DNA of 64,000 nucleotides from Bryobacteraceae bacterium (GCA_025928545.1 JAICJH010000032.1:1-64000), one strand, 5' to 3'; shown: positions 18,252 through 27,193, counted from the first letter of the stretch. A program made the numbers and translations. The notes: generated by a model not told the origin, from the sequence alone.

Positions 18252-19633
18252 GCCAGGCGGATTCCTTTCGCGATCCCGCCGGCTTCGTCTCCGTTACTAG
18301 TGACCGCGTCATCCGCACGGTATTTCCGGATGGCATTGCCAATCTGAATGCGTGCCTCCACTCCAGGGCGGCGCAAACATTCGTGGAAGCTGGAAAACTG
18401 ATTGCCAGCCAGCCGCTCGATCCCGATACTTCCCTGCCTGCGGAACAAATGCGCGTCGAGCATCCACGGATTCCGTTCATCGCTTATCCGTGGGAATGGC
18501 CGCCCGCCATGCTGCACGCCGCGGCTTCACTGACACTTGAACTCTGCTCGGGATTGCTTGAGGAGGGACTGGGGCTCAAAGACGCCACGCCATCGAATAT
18601 CCTGTTCCGGGGTCCACGGCCGGTTTTCATCGACGTGCTTTCCATCGAAGAACGCCAGCCGCTCGATCCAGTCTGGCTGGCCGATGCTCAATTTGCGCGG
18701 ACTTTTCTGATTCCCCTGTTGTTGAATCGCCGCACAGGTTTTCCGGTTCACGAGCAGCTGCTGTTCCATCGCGACGGAATCACTCCGGCACAAGCTGTCC
18801 GGCAGCTTCCGCGGTTGCGCCGCTGGTTTCCGCCGGATCTCAATCTGGTCACGCTTCCGGCTCGTGCGGCGCGGCTGGAGAATCAGGCTATCTACCGACC
18901 CCGTGCAGCCCGCGATGCCGGAGAGGCCCGCTTCATTCTCGGACACCGCCTGCGTGGGCTGCGCGCAAAGCTCGACTCGCTGGAACCAACTCGCGAGCCA
19001 TCGGCGTGGTCCACCTATGAGAGCGCCTGTCCGTCTTATTCGCAGGAACAGCAGACGGTCAAGAAACAGTTCGTGGAACGCACGCTCACGGAAATTAAAC
19101 CCCGGCGGGTGCTGGATGTCGGCTCCAATACGGGTGAGTTCAGCCTGATGGCGGCCGCCACCGGCGCTTCGGTTGTCTCCATCGACAGCGATCCGGAATC
19201 GGTTTCCGAACTTTGGCGGATGGCGAACAAGGCCGATGCCGATGTCCTTCCGCTGGTAGCGGATTTCGCGCGGCCTACGCCGGCTACGGGCTGGCGCTGC
19301 CACGAGCACTCCAGCCTGCTGGATCGCTGCGAAGGTTTTTTCGACTGCGTCCTGATGCTGGCGGTCACGCATCACCTGATGGTGACCGATCAGATTCCGC
19401 CTGCCGAAATCTTCGACGCGGCAGCACCACTCACCACGGCCTGGCTGCTGATCGAATACGTGGGACCCGCCGATCCCATGTTCCGCCGACTCGCCCGCGG
19501 CCGCGACGCGCTTTACCAGGGCTATGACCGCCAGGTCTTTGAAGCCTGCGCGCGGCGTTCCTTCGAGATTGCCGGAAGCTGCGAGATTCCGGATTCGCAC
19601 CGGGCGCTCTATCTGCTGCGCAGAAAACCCTGA
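18248..19633 (+). CDS. kinase-like/SAM-dependent methyltransferase fusion
   Basis: 461 residues. The C-terminal half is a class I methyltransferase: motif I RVLDVGSNTGEFSLMAA (about 285-301), the acidic end of strand beta-2 VVSIDSD, and a later FDCVLMLAVTHHLM segment. The N-terminal part has GLKDATPSNILF (109-120) followed by PVFIDV (125-130), which resembles the catalytic loop and metal-binding Asp of kinase-like folds (HxDxxxxN ... D), with Lys where the usual His stands. Substrate unknown. The GTG start overlaps the small DPGSG gene and the sulfatase-like gene begins one base after its stop, so the three form one unit. Confidence 0.85.
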   Translation: MSQADSFRDPAGFVSVTSDRVIRTVFPDGIANLNACLHSRAAQTFVEAGKLIASQPLDPDTSLPAEQMRVEHPRIPFIAYPWEWPPAMLHAAASLTLELCSGLLEEGLGLKDATPSNILFRGPRPVFIDVLSIEERQPLDPVWLADAQFARTFLIPLLLNRRTGFPVHEQLLFHRDGITPAQAVRQLPRLRRWFPPDLNLVTLPARAARLENQAIYRPRAARDAGEARFILGHRLRGLRAKLDSLEPTREPSAWSTYESACPSYSQEQQTVKKQFVERTLTEIKPRRVLDVGSNTGEFSLMAAATGASVVSIDSDPESVSELWRMANKADADVLPLVADFARPTPATGWRCHEHSSLLDRCEGFFDCVLMLAVTHHLMVTDQIPPAEIFDAAAPLTTAWLLIEYVGPADPMFRRLARGRDALYQGYDRQVFEACARRSFEIAGSCEIPDSHRALYLLRRKP

Positions 19634-19634
19634 T

Positions 19635-21158
19635 ATGCCGGTGGAGAATTCAGGGCGCAATAATATCGGGCGCAACTATATGGTGTCGCTCTCTTTCGCG
19701 AATCTGGTTTATCTTCGCGCCTGGGCGGACCTGATTCCAGCGAATAAAGACGATCTTTTCCTGCGTAAGACAGTACCTTCGTTCAACCTTTATTTCGCCC
19801 TCGTGGGCGATGTGATTGCTCTATCCCTGCTGATCTTCGCAGTGCTCACGCTGGCGCCAAAAATGCCCGGCTGGCTGCGCCGGATGCTTCCGACAGGTGC
19901 GCTGGCGGTGCTGGTGTTTGCCATCAGTTTCCTGAGAAACCATCTGCCGCACCAGATTTCGGCCGCGGTATTGTCGGCGATTCTCGGGGTTGCGTTTCTT
20001 GCGCTCGTGGGACTCACGTTCAGATTTCCCGCTATTGCGGCACGCACTATCTCGGGTCTGGCCCTCGCAGCCACTCCCTGCATAGCCGTGACCTTTCTCG
20101 CACCGTTGTATTACCTGAGCCGCCCCTCGCCGCTGCCGCCCGACCCTCCCCTGGCAAGCCGTCTGCCCGGCACGCCTCCAGTCCGCGTGCTTTGGATTGT
20201 GTTCGACGATTGGGACCAACGCCTGACGTTCGCGAATCCGGACGATTTGCCTCCTATCCCAAAACTGCGCAAGCTGGCGGAACACTCGTTTGCGACCACT
20301 GGCGCTCTGGCTGCGCAGGCCCATCAACCTGTAAGCGACATGTCAACCGTACTGGCCATTCCTTCGCTTCTCTACGGTAAAGAAGCTTTGGACGCGGTGA
20401 TTGACGACCCGGCGAGGGAGCGCCTTATCGTGAGCGATAAGGGCGATTCCCCCGTGTTCGGAGCCGGCGACAGCGTGTTCGCGCGCCTTCGCGCTCAGGG
20501 CTGGAACTCCGCGGCAGCCGGCTGGTATCTGCCGTATTGCCGCGTTTTCGCTTCCCAACTTACCGACTGCTATTGGGATGTTCGCTACGATCAGGCCACC
20601 AGCTTCGGCCCGGAATTTACCAGCGCTGCCGTGGATGAAACGCGAATGCTTCTCGAAACGGATCTCTATTCGCCATTCGGCCCTTCGCTCGTCGGCGAGC
20701 GCCATTTTTCGGAATACGAGGCGCTGCTCTCGACCGGAAGGCGCTATGCCGCGGACCCATCTCTCGGACTGGCCTTCCTCCATTTCAATGTTCCGCACGC
20801 GCCTTATATCTACAATGCGGAACTCGGCAGGTTCGGCCGCAAAGGACATCCGAACGACCTTTACGTCGACGGCCTGAAATGGGTGGATCGAGCGGTGAAC
20901 GAGATTCTGTCTTCACTGAGCACTTCAGGGCTCGACTCGAGGACAGCGCTCATTATCAGTTCCGATCACCCCGCCCGCCTGCTCGCCAAGACAGACCCGC
21001 ACGTGCCGTTTATCGTCCACCTGCCAGGGGAGGAGGCGGGCCGATTCTCCACACGGGAGTTTTCCGCCCTTGGATCGGCGGACCTTGTTCTGGGAATTGC
21101 GACCGGGGGGATCAAGACGCCCGAAGATGTCGAGAAATTCCTCCTCCACCGCCGCTAG
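19635..21158 (+). CDS. membrane-anchored sulfatase/phosphatase-superfamily enzyme
   Basis: 507 residues. Four predicted transmembrane helices (about 52-74, 88-101, 110-128, 141-160) precede a soluble domain from about residue 170. That domain has alkaline-phosphatase-superfamily landmarks: the first metal-ligand strand VRVLWIVFDDWD, a TVLAIPSLLYG segment where the family nucleophile Thr/Ser is expected, FNVPHAPYIY, and ALIISSDHP carrying the late Asp-His metal ligands. Related enzymes transfer or remove phospho- or sulfo-groups on surface polymers; the substrate here is unknown. The ATG at 19635 lies one base after the previous stop; an ATG at 19680 is possible. The domain probably faces the periplasm. 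Confidence 0.8.
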   Translation: MPVENSGRNNIGRNYMVSLSFANLVYLRAWADLIPANKDDLFLRKTVPSFNLYFALVGDVIALSLLIFAVLTLAPKMPGWLRRMLPTGALAVLVFAISFLRNHLPHQISAAVLSAILGVAFLALVGLTFRFPAIAARTISGLALAATPCIAVTFLAPLYYLSRPSPLPPDPPLASRLPGTPPVRVLWIVFDDWDQRLTFANPDDLPPIPKLRKLAEHSFATTGALAAQAHQPVSDMSTVLAIPSLLYGKEALDAVIDDPARERLIVSDKGDSPVFGAGDSVFARLRAQGWNSAAAGWYLPYCRVFASQLTDCYWDVRYDQATSFGPEFTSAAVDETRMLLETDLYSPFGPSLVGERHFSEYEALLSTGRRYAADPSLGLAFLHFNVPHAPYIYNAELGRFGRKGHPNDLYVDGLKWVDRAVNEILSSLSTSGLDSRTALIISSDHPARLLAKTDPHVPFIVHLPGEEAGRFSTREFSALGSADLVLGIATGGIKTPEDVEKFLLHRR

Positions 21159-21238
21159 CGGCTTTTTGCCCGGAATCTGGTGTGTTTACGGGATTGTGTT
21201 CGGCCGCGAAAAGCCGCCTCATAGAAGAGGAGCCGTCC

Positions 21239-21826
21239 ATGCCGACCAAGACCCTCGCCCTCTGCGGAATCTCAGTTCTTTTCCTTGCCGCCTGCCATAA
21301 GGCCGCGCCAGTCATGTCGAAAGCCGTTCCTGCTCCGCCCGCACCTGTGGCCGCAGTTCCGGCAGCCAGAACGCCGCCGCCGCAGGCCACGCCCGCACCG
21401 CGTGCGCAGGCGGTGAATACTCCACCCGCACGCCCCGCCAACATGACGGCGCAGGAGCGTGAGACGCTGAATCAGCGTCTGGCGCGACTTTCCGACGCAC
21501 TTTTCGATTACGACAAGGCAACTATCCGTTCCGATGCCTCCACCGTTTTGAGCGGCGATGTGGCCGTGGTGAAAGGCATTCTGGCGAACTATCCCAATCA
21601 GAAACTCATCGTGGAAGGCGACACGGACGAGCGCGGGTCAGCCGAGTACAATCTGACGCTGGGCGACAAACGAGCTCACGCGGCGGAGGGTTTTTTGGTC
21701 GGTATGGGGATCCCGCAGGCGCAATTGATCGTAGTCAGCTACGGCAAAGAGCGCCCGGTCTGCACCGAACACGACGATGCGTGCTGGCAGAAGAACCGCC
21801 GCGCTCATATTACAGCGGCGCCATAA
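21239..21826 (+). CDS. pal: OmpA/Pal-like peptidoglycan-associated lipoprotein
   Basis: 195 residues. A lipobox (FLAAC, lipidated Cys19) is followed by a Pro/Ala-rich linker (about 25-75), then an OmpA-like domain: FDYDKATIRSDA, IVEGDTDERGSAEYNLTLGDKRA (the peptidoglycan-binding NL..G..RA pattern) and VVSYGKERPVC. It should sit in the outer membrane and bind peptidoglycan. AGAAGAGGAG precedes the ATG; upstream extensions of the frame run into the sulfatase gene and lack the lipobox at the N-terminus. No tol genes lie beside it, so the assignment to Pal rather than another OmpA-type lipoprotein rests on architecture. Confidence 0.85.
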   Translation: MPTKTLALCGISVLFLAACHKAAPVMSKAVPAPPAPVAAVPAARTPPPQATPAPRAQAVNTPPARPANMTAQERETLNQRLARLSDALFDYDKATIRSDASTVLSGDVAVVKGILANYPNQKLIVEGDTDERGSAEYNLTLGDKRAHAAEGFLVGMGIPQAQLIVVSYGKERPVCTEHDDACWQKNRRAHITAAP

Positions 21827-21850
21827 CAGGATGCGGAAAACCCAAATAGC

Positions 21851-21880
21851 CGCCGATGAACGCAGATGCACGCCGATCAG
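21851..21880. repeat. three 10-bp imperfect direct repeats
   Basis: CGCCGATGAA, CGCAGATGCA and CGCCGATCAG are contiguous between the Pal-like gene and the next gene. They resemble the short-period GAACGCAGATGAACGC-type intergenic repeats found in many high-GC genomes; that resemblance is from memory and unverified. Confidence 0.55.
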
Positions 21881-21902
21881 GACTTTGTAAGGAGTATATG
21901 CC

Positions 21903-22370
21903 ATGAAAGCATTCTTGTATGGGTTTGCCGCGGTCGCTACGATGGCCGCACTTTATCCGCTCCCGCGCCTGAAAGCGGACGATAAGACGGAAGAGGATCG
22001 TGCTCACCTGATTGGCTCGTGGGTACAAAACGGAGGCTCGCAAGGCTGGGTGATCGACGGAAGTAGCGACAAGCTCCACGTCACTGAAACTGAGAATTCC
22101 AGCCCGGTCGCCGAGTTTCAGTGCAATACAGACGGTCACGACTGTGACGTAAAAATCGGCGGGCACAAGGCCTCAGTATCGATGTATTACAACGGCTCCG
22201 CTCTGGTGCAGTTTGAGACGCGGGGTGGTCAGATCGTCAAGCGGCGATTTTCCGTCCTCCCGTCCGGGAACGCCATGAAAGTGGAGGTAACACCAATGAC
22301 CGGAGCCAAAACACAGACGGAAGAGCTGGAATTCAACCGCAGCCAGTCTCCGGCTACCGCTAAGAAATAG
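21903..22370 (+). CDS. secreted hypothetical protein, lipocalin-like size
   Basis: 155 residues with a Sec signal (MKAFLYGFAAVATMAALYP). The mature ~130 residues are predicted mostly beta (HLIGSWVQNG, LVQFETRGGQIVKRRFSVLP), a pattern common in small secreted proteins that begin with a GxW motif, as lipocalin-like folds do. Two cysteines (FQCNTDGHDCDV) could form a disulfide. AAGGAG lies 8 bases before the ATG. No family assigned. Confidence 0.7.
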   Translation: MKAFLYGFAAVATMAALYPLPRLKADDKTEEDRAHLIGSWVQNGGSQGWVIDGSSDKLHVTETENSSPVAEFQCNTDGHDCDVKIGGHKASVSMYYNGSALVQFETRGGQIVKRRFSVLPSGNAMKVEVTPMTGAKTQTEELEFNRSQSPATAKK

Positions 22371-22480
22371 AAGTTCCCCACTGAAAGTTCACAACCGCTC
22401 CCTCGCGGTCGCGGCTCGGAATTTGCACGCAATCCCCGGCGGCTCGGAATTATCTTTGAGAAACTGATTTGGAAGATCCC

Positions 22481-23830
22481 ATGCTCAAGCGCAGGTCGGT
22501 CCTGTCAGCGTTTGCTTTTGCCTCCCTCCTGGTGGTGCTCGGTGGTGCGGCTTTCGCAATTCGGCGGGGCGCCGATTCCGCCCGCCGCGAAGTTGCCTCC
22601 TTACACGAAGAGCACGTGAGAGAAGGCGAGGCTCTGGCTTCGATCCGCGCGAACGTTTTCCTGGGCGGAATTCTGACTCGCGATTATCTCCTCGATCCCG
22701 ATCCATCGCATGCGGCGCGGTATGTCGATCAATTCACGAAGATCCGTGCCGATACGGAGCGCAGCTTCCGGATACTCGCAGCATCGGGGCAAAATCCACG
22801 GGAGAAAGCCACGCTCGACAGTCTTCACGCTGAAGTGGACAGTTACTGGGATCCGACGAAAATCGTGCTCAACTGGACGCCGCGCGAAAAAGAGGCCCGC
22901 CGAGGAAAGGTTCTCCAGGAGCGTGTCCGCCACAGGGAAGAGATTGTCGCTCTGGCTGCGCAGGTAGAGCGGTTGATCACGGCCAATTTCTCCGGCGAAA
23001 GTTCCCGCATCACGGGCGCGGAAGATCGTTTTCGCACGTGGCTGGCCTGGACCACAGTGATCGCTCTGCTGCTGGGCGCCGGAATCGCCGCCGCCACAGT
23101 AGCCCACATCGCAGGCCTGGAACGCCGCTCGGTGGCCGCCGAAGCGGAACTGCTCCGTCTCTCCGGACAGATTCGTGTTGCCCAGGAACAGGAACGCCGC
23201 TACCTTTCAAGAGAACTTCACGACCAGGCGGGGCAGATGCTGACAGGGCTGCGGATGGAACTCGCCAGCATTTCGCACAGCGAGGGGCAGGAGGAGTTCG
23301 CCGCCAAAGTCGCGCATGCCAAAGGCATCGTGGAACAAGCGCTGCGGATTGTGCGGAATATTGCAATGATGCTGCGCCCGTCGATGCTCGACGACCTCGG
23401 CCTGGTGTCGGCACTGGGGTGGCTCATCCGCGAGATGAAGCGATCGAGCGGCATCGAAATTCACGCCGAGATCGATCCCGCTCTCGATTCCCTGCCCGAT
23501 GCGGAATGTACCTGCGTCTATCGGATCGCGCAGGAGGCTCTGACCAATGCGGCAAAGCATTCGGGGGCGCGCCGCGTCGACATCGTGCTCGAGATCCGTA
23601 ATTCACAGGTCTCAGGAAGTATTGCCGATAATGGCCGCGGCTTCGACTGGACCGCCGGGAATCGAAGTGGCCCCGGAACAGTGGGTCTGGGAATCGTGGG
23701 GATGGAGGAGCGAATGCAAGAGCTCGGGGGCAGCCTCCGCGTTTCTTCTTCGCCCGGCTACGGAACCCGGGTGCAGTTTCGCCTGCCGTGCCCGCAGGAC
23801 GCCGAGGTGCATTACGCAGAGAAAATATGA
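22481..23830 (+). CDS. NarL/DesK-type sensor histidine kinase
   Basis: 449 residues. One transmembrane helix (about 8-27), an extracytoplasmic helical sensor of ~150 residues with CHASE3/four-helix-bundle character (ILTRDYLLDPDPSHA), a second helix (LAWTTVIALLLGAGIAAATV), then a HisKA_3 dimerisation domain with phospho-accepting His in RYLSRELHDQAGQ and an HATPase domain (EALTNAAKHSGA N-box, DNGRGFDW G1, GLGIVGMEER G2). The ATG at 22481 has GGAAG five bases upstream; a TTG at 22469 is rejected. It overlaps its response regulator by four bases. Confidence 0.9.
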   Translation: MLKRRSVLSAFAFASLLVVLGGAAFAIRRGADSARREVASLHEEHVREGEALASIRANVFLGGILTRDYLLDPDPSHAARYVDQFTKIRADTERSFRILAASGQNPREKATLDSLHAEVDSYWDPTKIVLNWTPREKEARRGKVLQERVRHREEIVALAAQVERLITANFSGESSRITGAEDRFRTWLAWTTVIALLLGAGIAAATVAHIAGLERRSVAAEAELLRLSGQIRVAQEQERRYLSRELHDQAGQMLTGLRMELASISHSEGQEEFAAKVAHAKGIVEQALRIVRNIAMMLRPSMLDDLGLVSALGWLIREMKRSSGIEIHAEIDPALDSLPDAECTCVYRIAQEALTNAAKHSGARRVDIVLEIRNSQVSGSIADNGRGFDWTAGNRSGPGTVGLGIVGMEERMQELGGSLRVSSSPGYGTRVQFRLPCPQDAEVHYAEKI

Positions 23831-24474
23831 TTCGTATCTTAATAGTCGACGACCACGGCATTGTCCGCGCCGGGCTCCGGCTTCTACTGAACCGCATTGC
23901 CGGAATCGAGGTTGTGGGCGAAGCTTCCGACGGCCGCGAAGCGGTGCGGCTTGCCGAAACTCTGGCGCCGAATATCGTGCTCATCGATATCGCCATGCCG
24001 CTGCTGAACGGGCTGGAGGCGGCGCGTCAGATTTCGGGCGACAACCCCCGGATTGGCATTATCGTGCTGAGCATGTATATGGACGAGAGTTACATTCTGC
24101 GCGCGATCGATGCGGGAGCGAAAGGCTACCTGATTAAAGACAACGCCGACGACGAACTGGAAGCCGCGATCCGCTCGGTGGCCGCCGGCCGGCCGTTCTT
24201 TTCCAAAGTTATCGCTCAAGCCTTATCGGAGGATCACGTCAGCGCCATGCGGAAACACGGCGCGAAGCGATCCTACGATCTGCTGACCGAGCGCGAGCGG
24301 GAAGTGCTGCATCTGCTCGCCGAGGGGAAATCGAACAAGGAGACCGCCGCGGTGCTGAACCTGAGCCCCTACACGGTCGACACGCATCGCACTAACCTGA
24401 TGCAGAAGCTGGGTCTGCATAATACCGCCGAAATTGTTTTGTACGCGGTGCGGAATGCGATTATCAAGCCGTAG
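23827..24474 (+). CDS. NarL/FixJ-type LuxR response regulator
   Basis: 215 residues. The receiver domain has acidic D8/D9, phospho-acceptor D54 (IVLIDIAMP) and the conserved Lys in GYLIKDNA. The C-terminal LuxR helix-turn-helix is LTEREREVLHLLAEGKSNKE with YTVDTHRTNLMQKLGL. It is expected to bind DNA as a dimer once phosphorylated by the overlapping kinase (ATGA overlap). Targets are not evident; adjacent genes are the pirin and MoeA-like genes. Confidence 0.93.
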   Translation: MIRILIVDDHGIVRAGLRLLLNRIAGIEVVGEASDGREAVRLAETLAPNIVLIDIAMPLLNGLEAARQISGDNPRIGIIVLSMYMDESYILRAIDAGAKGYLIKDNADDELEAAIRSVAAGRPFFSKVIAQALSEDHVSAMRKHGAKRSYDLLTEREREVLHLLAEGKSNKETAAVLNLSPYTVDTHRTNLMQKLGLHNTAEIVLYAVRNAIIKP

Positions 24475-24568
24475 CGGGTTTATGGGAACCACTTGCTTGC
24501 GCGCGTGGCTCAGTATCGGCGGTGTTGTATGCGGGGCGAAGTTCGATTAGAAGGAAGCTCGCGGGTCA

Positions 24569-25438
24569 CTATCTTGCGGTCTTCAGGAACGTGCCGTTTT
24601 GCAGCTCGCTGAAGGCCGTCTGAAGCTCTGCCTGGGTGTTCATTACGATCGGACCGTGCCAGGCGACCGGCTGTTCGAGCGGCTTGCCCGACACCAGCAG
24701 GAAGCGTATCCCGGCTTCTCCGGCCTCGACCGTTACCTCGTCGCCGCGGTCGAACAGGATCAGTGATCTGTTGTTCGCCGGATCGCCGCTTCGCGGGTCG
24801 GAGGCGTTGGAGAAATTCCCCCCTCCCTCGAACACGTAGGCGAACGCGTGGCGGGTCGTCTCGACGGGCAACGTCTTGCGGCGGCCTGGCGGTACCGATA
24901 CATCGAGATACGTCGGCTCGGCTGCAATTCCATCGACCGGGCCTGTCTTGCCCCAGAAAGTGCCGCACACAATACGGACAAATGTTCCGTCGTCGTCGGT
25001 AATGCCGGGGATATCGGGCGACTTTACTTCCTGATAGCGCGGGGCCGTCATCTTAAGGGAGGCTGGCAGGTTGGCCCACAGCTGAAATCCGTGCATGCGG
25101 CCCGCTGCATCACCTTTAGGCATTTCCTGATGAATGATGCCGCTGCCAGCCGTCATCCACTGGACATCGCCGGCGCCGATGATCCCGCTGTTCCCCATGC
25201 TGTCGCCATGCTCTACGTTGCCGGCGAGAACATAGGTAATCGTCTCTATTCCCCGGTGGGGATGCCACGGGAAGCCGTTCGCGTATGCCGAAGGAACGTC
25301 GTTGCGGAAGTCGTCGAACAACAAAAAGGGATCGAATTCCGCCGTGTTTCCAAACCCAAACGCCCTCCTGAGGTGTACACCAGCGCCTTCGACAGTTGGC
25401 TTCGCCTCGATCAAACGCTTTACGGGACGCAGAGACAT
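24569..25438 (-). CDS. pirin-family bicupin protein
   Basis: 289 residues. The N-terminal cupin has the pirin iron-binding pattern HPHRGIETITY plus GSGIIHQEM, giving the three His and one Glu metal ligands, and VKRLIEAKPTVEGAGV at the start is typical. The C-terminal cupin (EGGGNFSNA) is the usual second domain. Relatives act as quercetin 2,3-dioxygenase or as redox-dependent co-regulators; which applies here is unknown. AGAGGG precedes the ATG. It is divergent from the MoeA-like gene, with a 164-base intergenic region. Confidence 0.92.
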   Translation of the reverse strand: MSLRPVKRLIEAKPTVEGAGVHLRRAFGFGNTAEFDPFLLFDDFRNDVPSAYANGFPWHPHRGIETITYVLAGNVEHGDSMGNSGIIGAGDVQWMTAGSGIIHQEMPKGDAAGRMHGFQLWANLPASLKMTAPRYQEVKSPDIPGITDDDGTFVRIVCGTFWGKTGPVDGIAAEPTYLDVSVPPGRRKTLPVETTRHAFAYVFEGGGNFSNASDPRSGDPANNRSLILFDRGDEVTVEAGEAGIRFLLVSGKPLEQPVAWHGPIVMNTQAELQTAFSELQNGTFLKTAR

Positions 25439-25567
25439 TTTGACCCTCTAAACAAGAGAATACAACGGCAGCACATTGATTCTTAAGGCGATTGCGGCAA
25501 TTTGAGTGCCAGTTGAAATAACGGGAGAAAAAAAGCCTGGCTTGCCCACTTAAATTCTGATATTTTG

Positions 25568-25583
25568 TATGTTAGATCACATA
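25568..25583. promoter_or_regulatory. inverted repeat upstream of MoeA-like gene
   Basis: TATGT-TAGATC-ACATA is a 5-bp inverted repeat with a 6-bp spacer in an AT-rich stretch, 20 bases before the ATG at 25603. It could be an operator for either divergent gene. The regulator is unknown. Confidence 0.3.
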
Positions 25584-25602
25584 TTCTGGAGTCAACGAGA
25601 GA

Positions 25603-26577
25603 ATGAGAGCTCAAACGGTGGGTATCGAGGAGTGCACGGGACGGATCCTTTCGACGCCAGTGTTCCGATCCGGCGGCAAAAAGCTCATGGCCAAAGGCCA
25701 CATGTTGCGAGCGGAGGACGTCAGGGTCCTTCAGATGGAAGGCATGCAACGGCTCTGGGTAGCCGAACTCGAGGAGAACGAAGTCCACGAAGATGAGGCT
25801 GTCTGCGGCATAGCGGGTGAAATGGCGTGTGGTTCCTATGAGATCCAGATCGCACCGGGCGGCCGGGCGAACCTGATTGCAACCGCCGACTGCTGTGTTC
25901 TGGTGGATGACGATCTGCTGCGCCAGGTGAACTGCACGTCCGGGCTGGTGATTGCCACAGCACTCAATTTCAGCTTCGCCATGGCCGGGCAAAGAATTGC
26001 CACGGTGAAGAGCGCGCCTTTTGCGGTATCCAGGAAGGATTTTGAACAATCTCTGACAATGCTTCGGGAACGGGGCGCCATCATGCAGGCGCGGCCCCTG
26101 CAGCCTGCGCCCGTCGGAGTCGTTTACAGCGATCCTTCCAATAGAGACCGGGCCCGAAGCATGTTTGAGCCGATCGTTCGGCAGAAGCTGGAAAAGCTGG
26201 GTGTACGCTCGCATATCGGCGTCCCTTCGCTCGAAACCGACGACAATGTCTCGCGCGGAATTCAACACCTGACAGAGGCCGGGGCGGGAGTTATTCTGAT
26301 CGCTTCCACGACAGCGCCCGCAGGCCCGGACGACGCGGTTGGGCGGGCAATGGCCATGGCGGGCTGCCCGATCGAGCGGTATCTCGCGCCCGTGGAACCG
26401 GGCCATCTGCTGCTGCTCGGCTACAAAGACGAGATCCCGGTAGTTTCGGCGCCGGGCTGCTTCCGTTCGCTCAGACCAAACGTTGTTGACCTGCTGCTGC
26501 CACCGATGATGTCGCAATACCGGATATCCGGGTGGGAAGTTGCCTCTCTCGGCCACGGCGGCCTGCTCGCACCCTAG
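25603..26577 (+). CDS. MoeA/MoaB-like molybdopterin-binding domain protein
   Basis: 324 residues, cytoplasmic. The N-terminal ~170 residues resemble MoeA domains (IEECTGRILSTPVFRSGG, KGHMLRAEDVRVLQ). The C-terminal half has a MoCF-type Rossmann-like fold (PVGVVYSDPSNRDRAR, AGVILIASTTAPAGPDDAVGRA, GYKDEIPVVSAPGCF). MoCF-domain proteins bind molybdopterin or insert molybdenum. At 324 residues it is shorter than MoeA (about 400), and no other moa/moe/mob genes lie nearby, so it may be one of the MoeA-like accessory proteins that serve a particular molybdoenzyme. Start at the ATG after GAGAGA. Confidence 0.7.
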   Translation: MRAQTVGIEECTGRILSTPVFRSGGKKLMAKGHMLRAEDVRVLQMEGMQRLWVAELEENEVHEDEAVCGIAGEMACGSYEIQIAPGGRANLIATADCCVLVDDDLLRQVNCTSGLVIATALNFSFAMAGQRIATVKSAPFAVSRKDFEQSLTMLRERGAIMQARPLQPAPVGVVYSDPSNRDRARSMFEPIVRQKLEKLGVRSHIGVPSLETDDNVSRGIQHLTEAGAGVILIASTTAPAGPDDAVGRAMAMAGCPIERYLAPVEPGHLLLLGYKDEIPVVSAPGCFRSLRPNVVDLLLPPMMSQYRISGWEVASLGHGGLLAP

Positions 26578-26803
26578 CCGGGCGCTTCCCAGGCACACCC
26601 AGGATTACTGCCAGCTTTTCCCGCCTGCCGATTCCGTTAAGTTTAGGTTGCAGGTCAAAAGCGGCCGAGATGAGGATTGCCGGGCACAGACACGGGGATA
26701 GTTTTGGTATCTGCGCCGCCTGGATGGTACGACTATTTGCGAGGCATCGGCACGGGCGTGCGGCCATACTCGCGATAGTTCGCAGTGGACTTGCAGAGTT
26801 GAG

Positions 26804-27193
26804 CTAAGCGTGGCTGGCGCATAAAACGCGACGCCCGTCGAAGCGCAGGGTGTGCGGCGCATGCAGGGCTCGCCCGTCCGGATCCTGATAACGCACGGTC
26901 ACGGGAACGGCAAAATCGTCTCCCGACGCGGTCAAAAAGTCGAGCGCCCAGTGCGGATCGTTGCCGACCACTGGATAAACAATCGACATACAGGTCACCG
27001 AAGCGCCGGGCCGAAGTTCCTCAATTGTTTCGAAGTCGAGCGTATGGTCGTCATTTTGAAGCTGATCGACCTGAATTCCAAGCGCCGGAGCAGCGCCGAG
27101 ATTGGTAAAAGTAAAATGAGGGCGGGCCACATCCTGGCTGTTGACGCTCAGTGTGACCAAAGGAACAGATTGATCGAATTTCATCAGCGGCAT
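26804..27193 (-). CDS. hypothetical protein, single beta-sandwich-like domain
   Basis: 129 residues, no signal peptide. The pattern VPLVTLSVNSQDVARPHFTF with TNLGAAPALGI and LRPGASVTCMSI resembles small beta-sandwich (CARDB or Ig-like) domains, but I assign no family. It lies just 3' of the response-regulator gene on the same strand (77-base gap) and may be part of that transcript. An internal ATG at 27184 is an alternative start. The 226 bases beyond its 3' end (26578-26803) hold nothing I can identify. Confidence 0.6.
   Translation of the reverse strand: MPLMKFDQSVPLVTLSVNSQDVARPHFTFTNLGAAPALGIQVDQLQNDDHTLDFETIEELRPGASVTCMSIVYPVVGNDPHWALDFLTASGDDFAVPVTVRYQDPDGRALHAPHTLRFDGRRVLCASHA

Noticed and set aside
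25483-26598. 371-residue minus-strand frame opposite the MoeA-like gene
   Set aside because: The plus-strand frame has MoCF-like fold motifs and a suitable start; the minus-strand frame has none.
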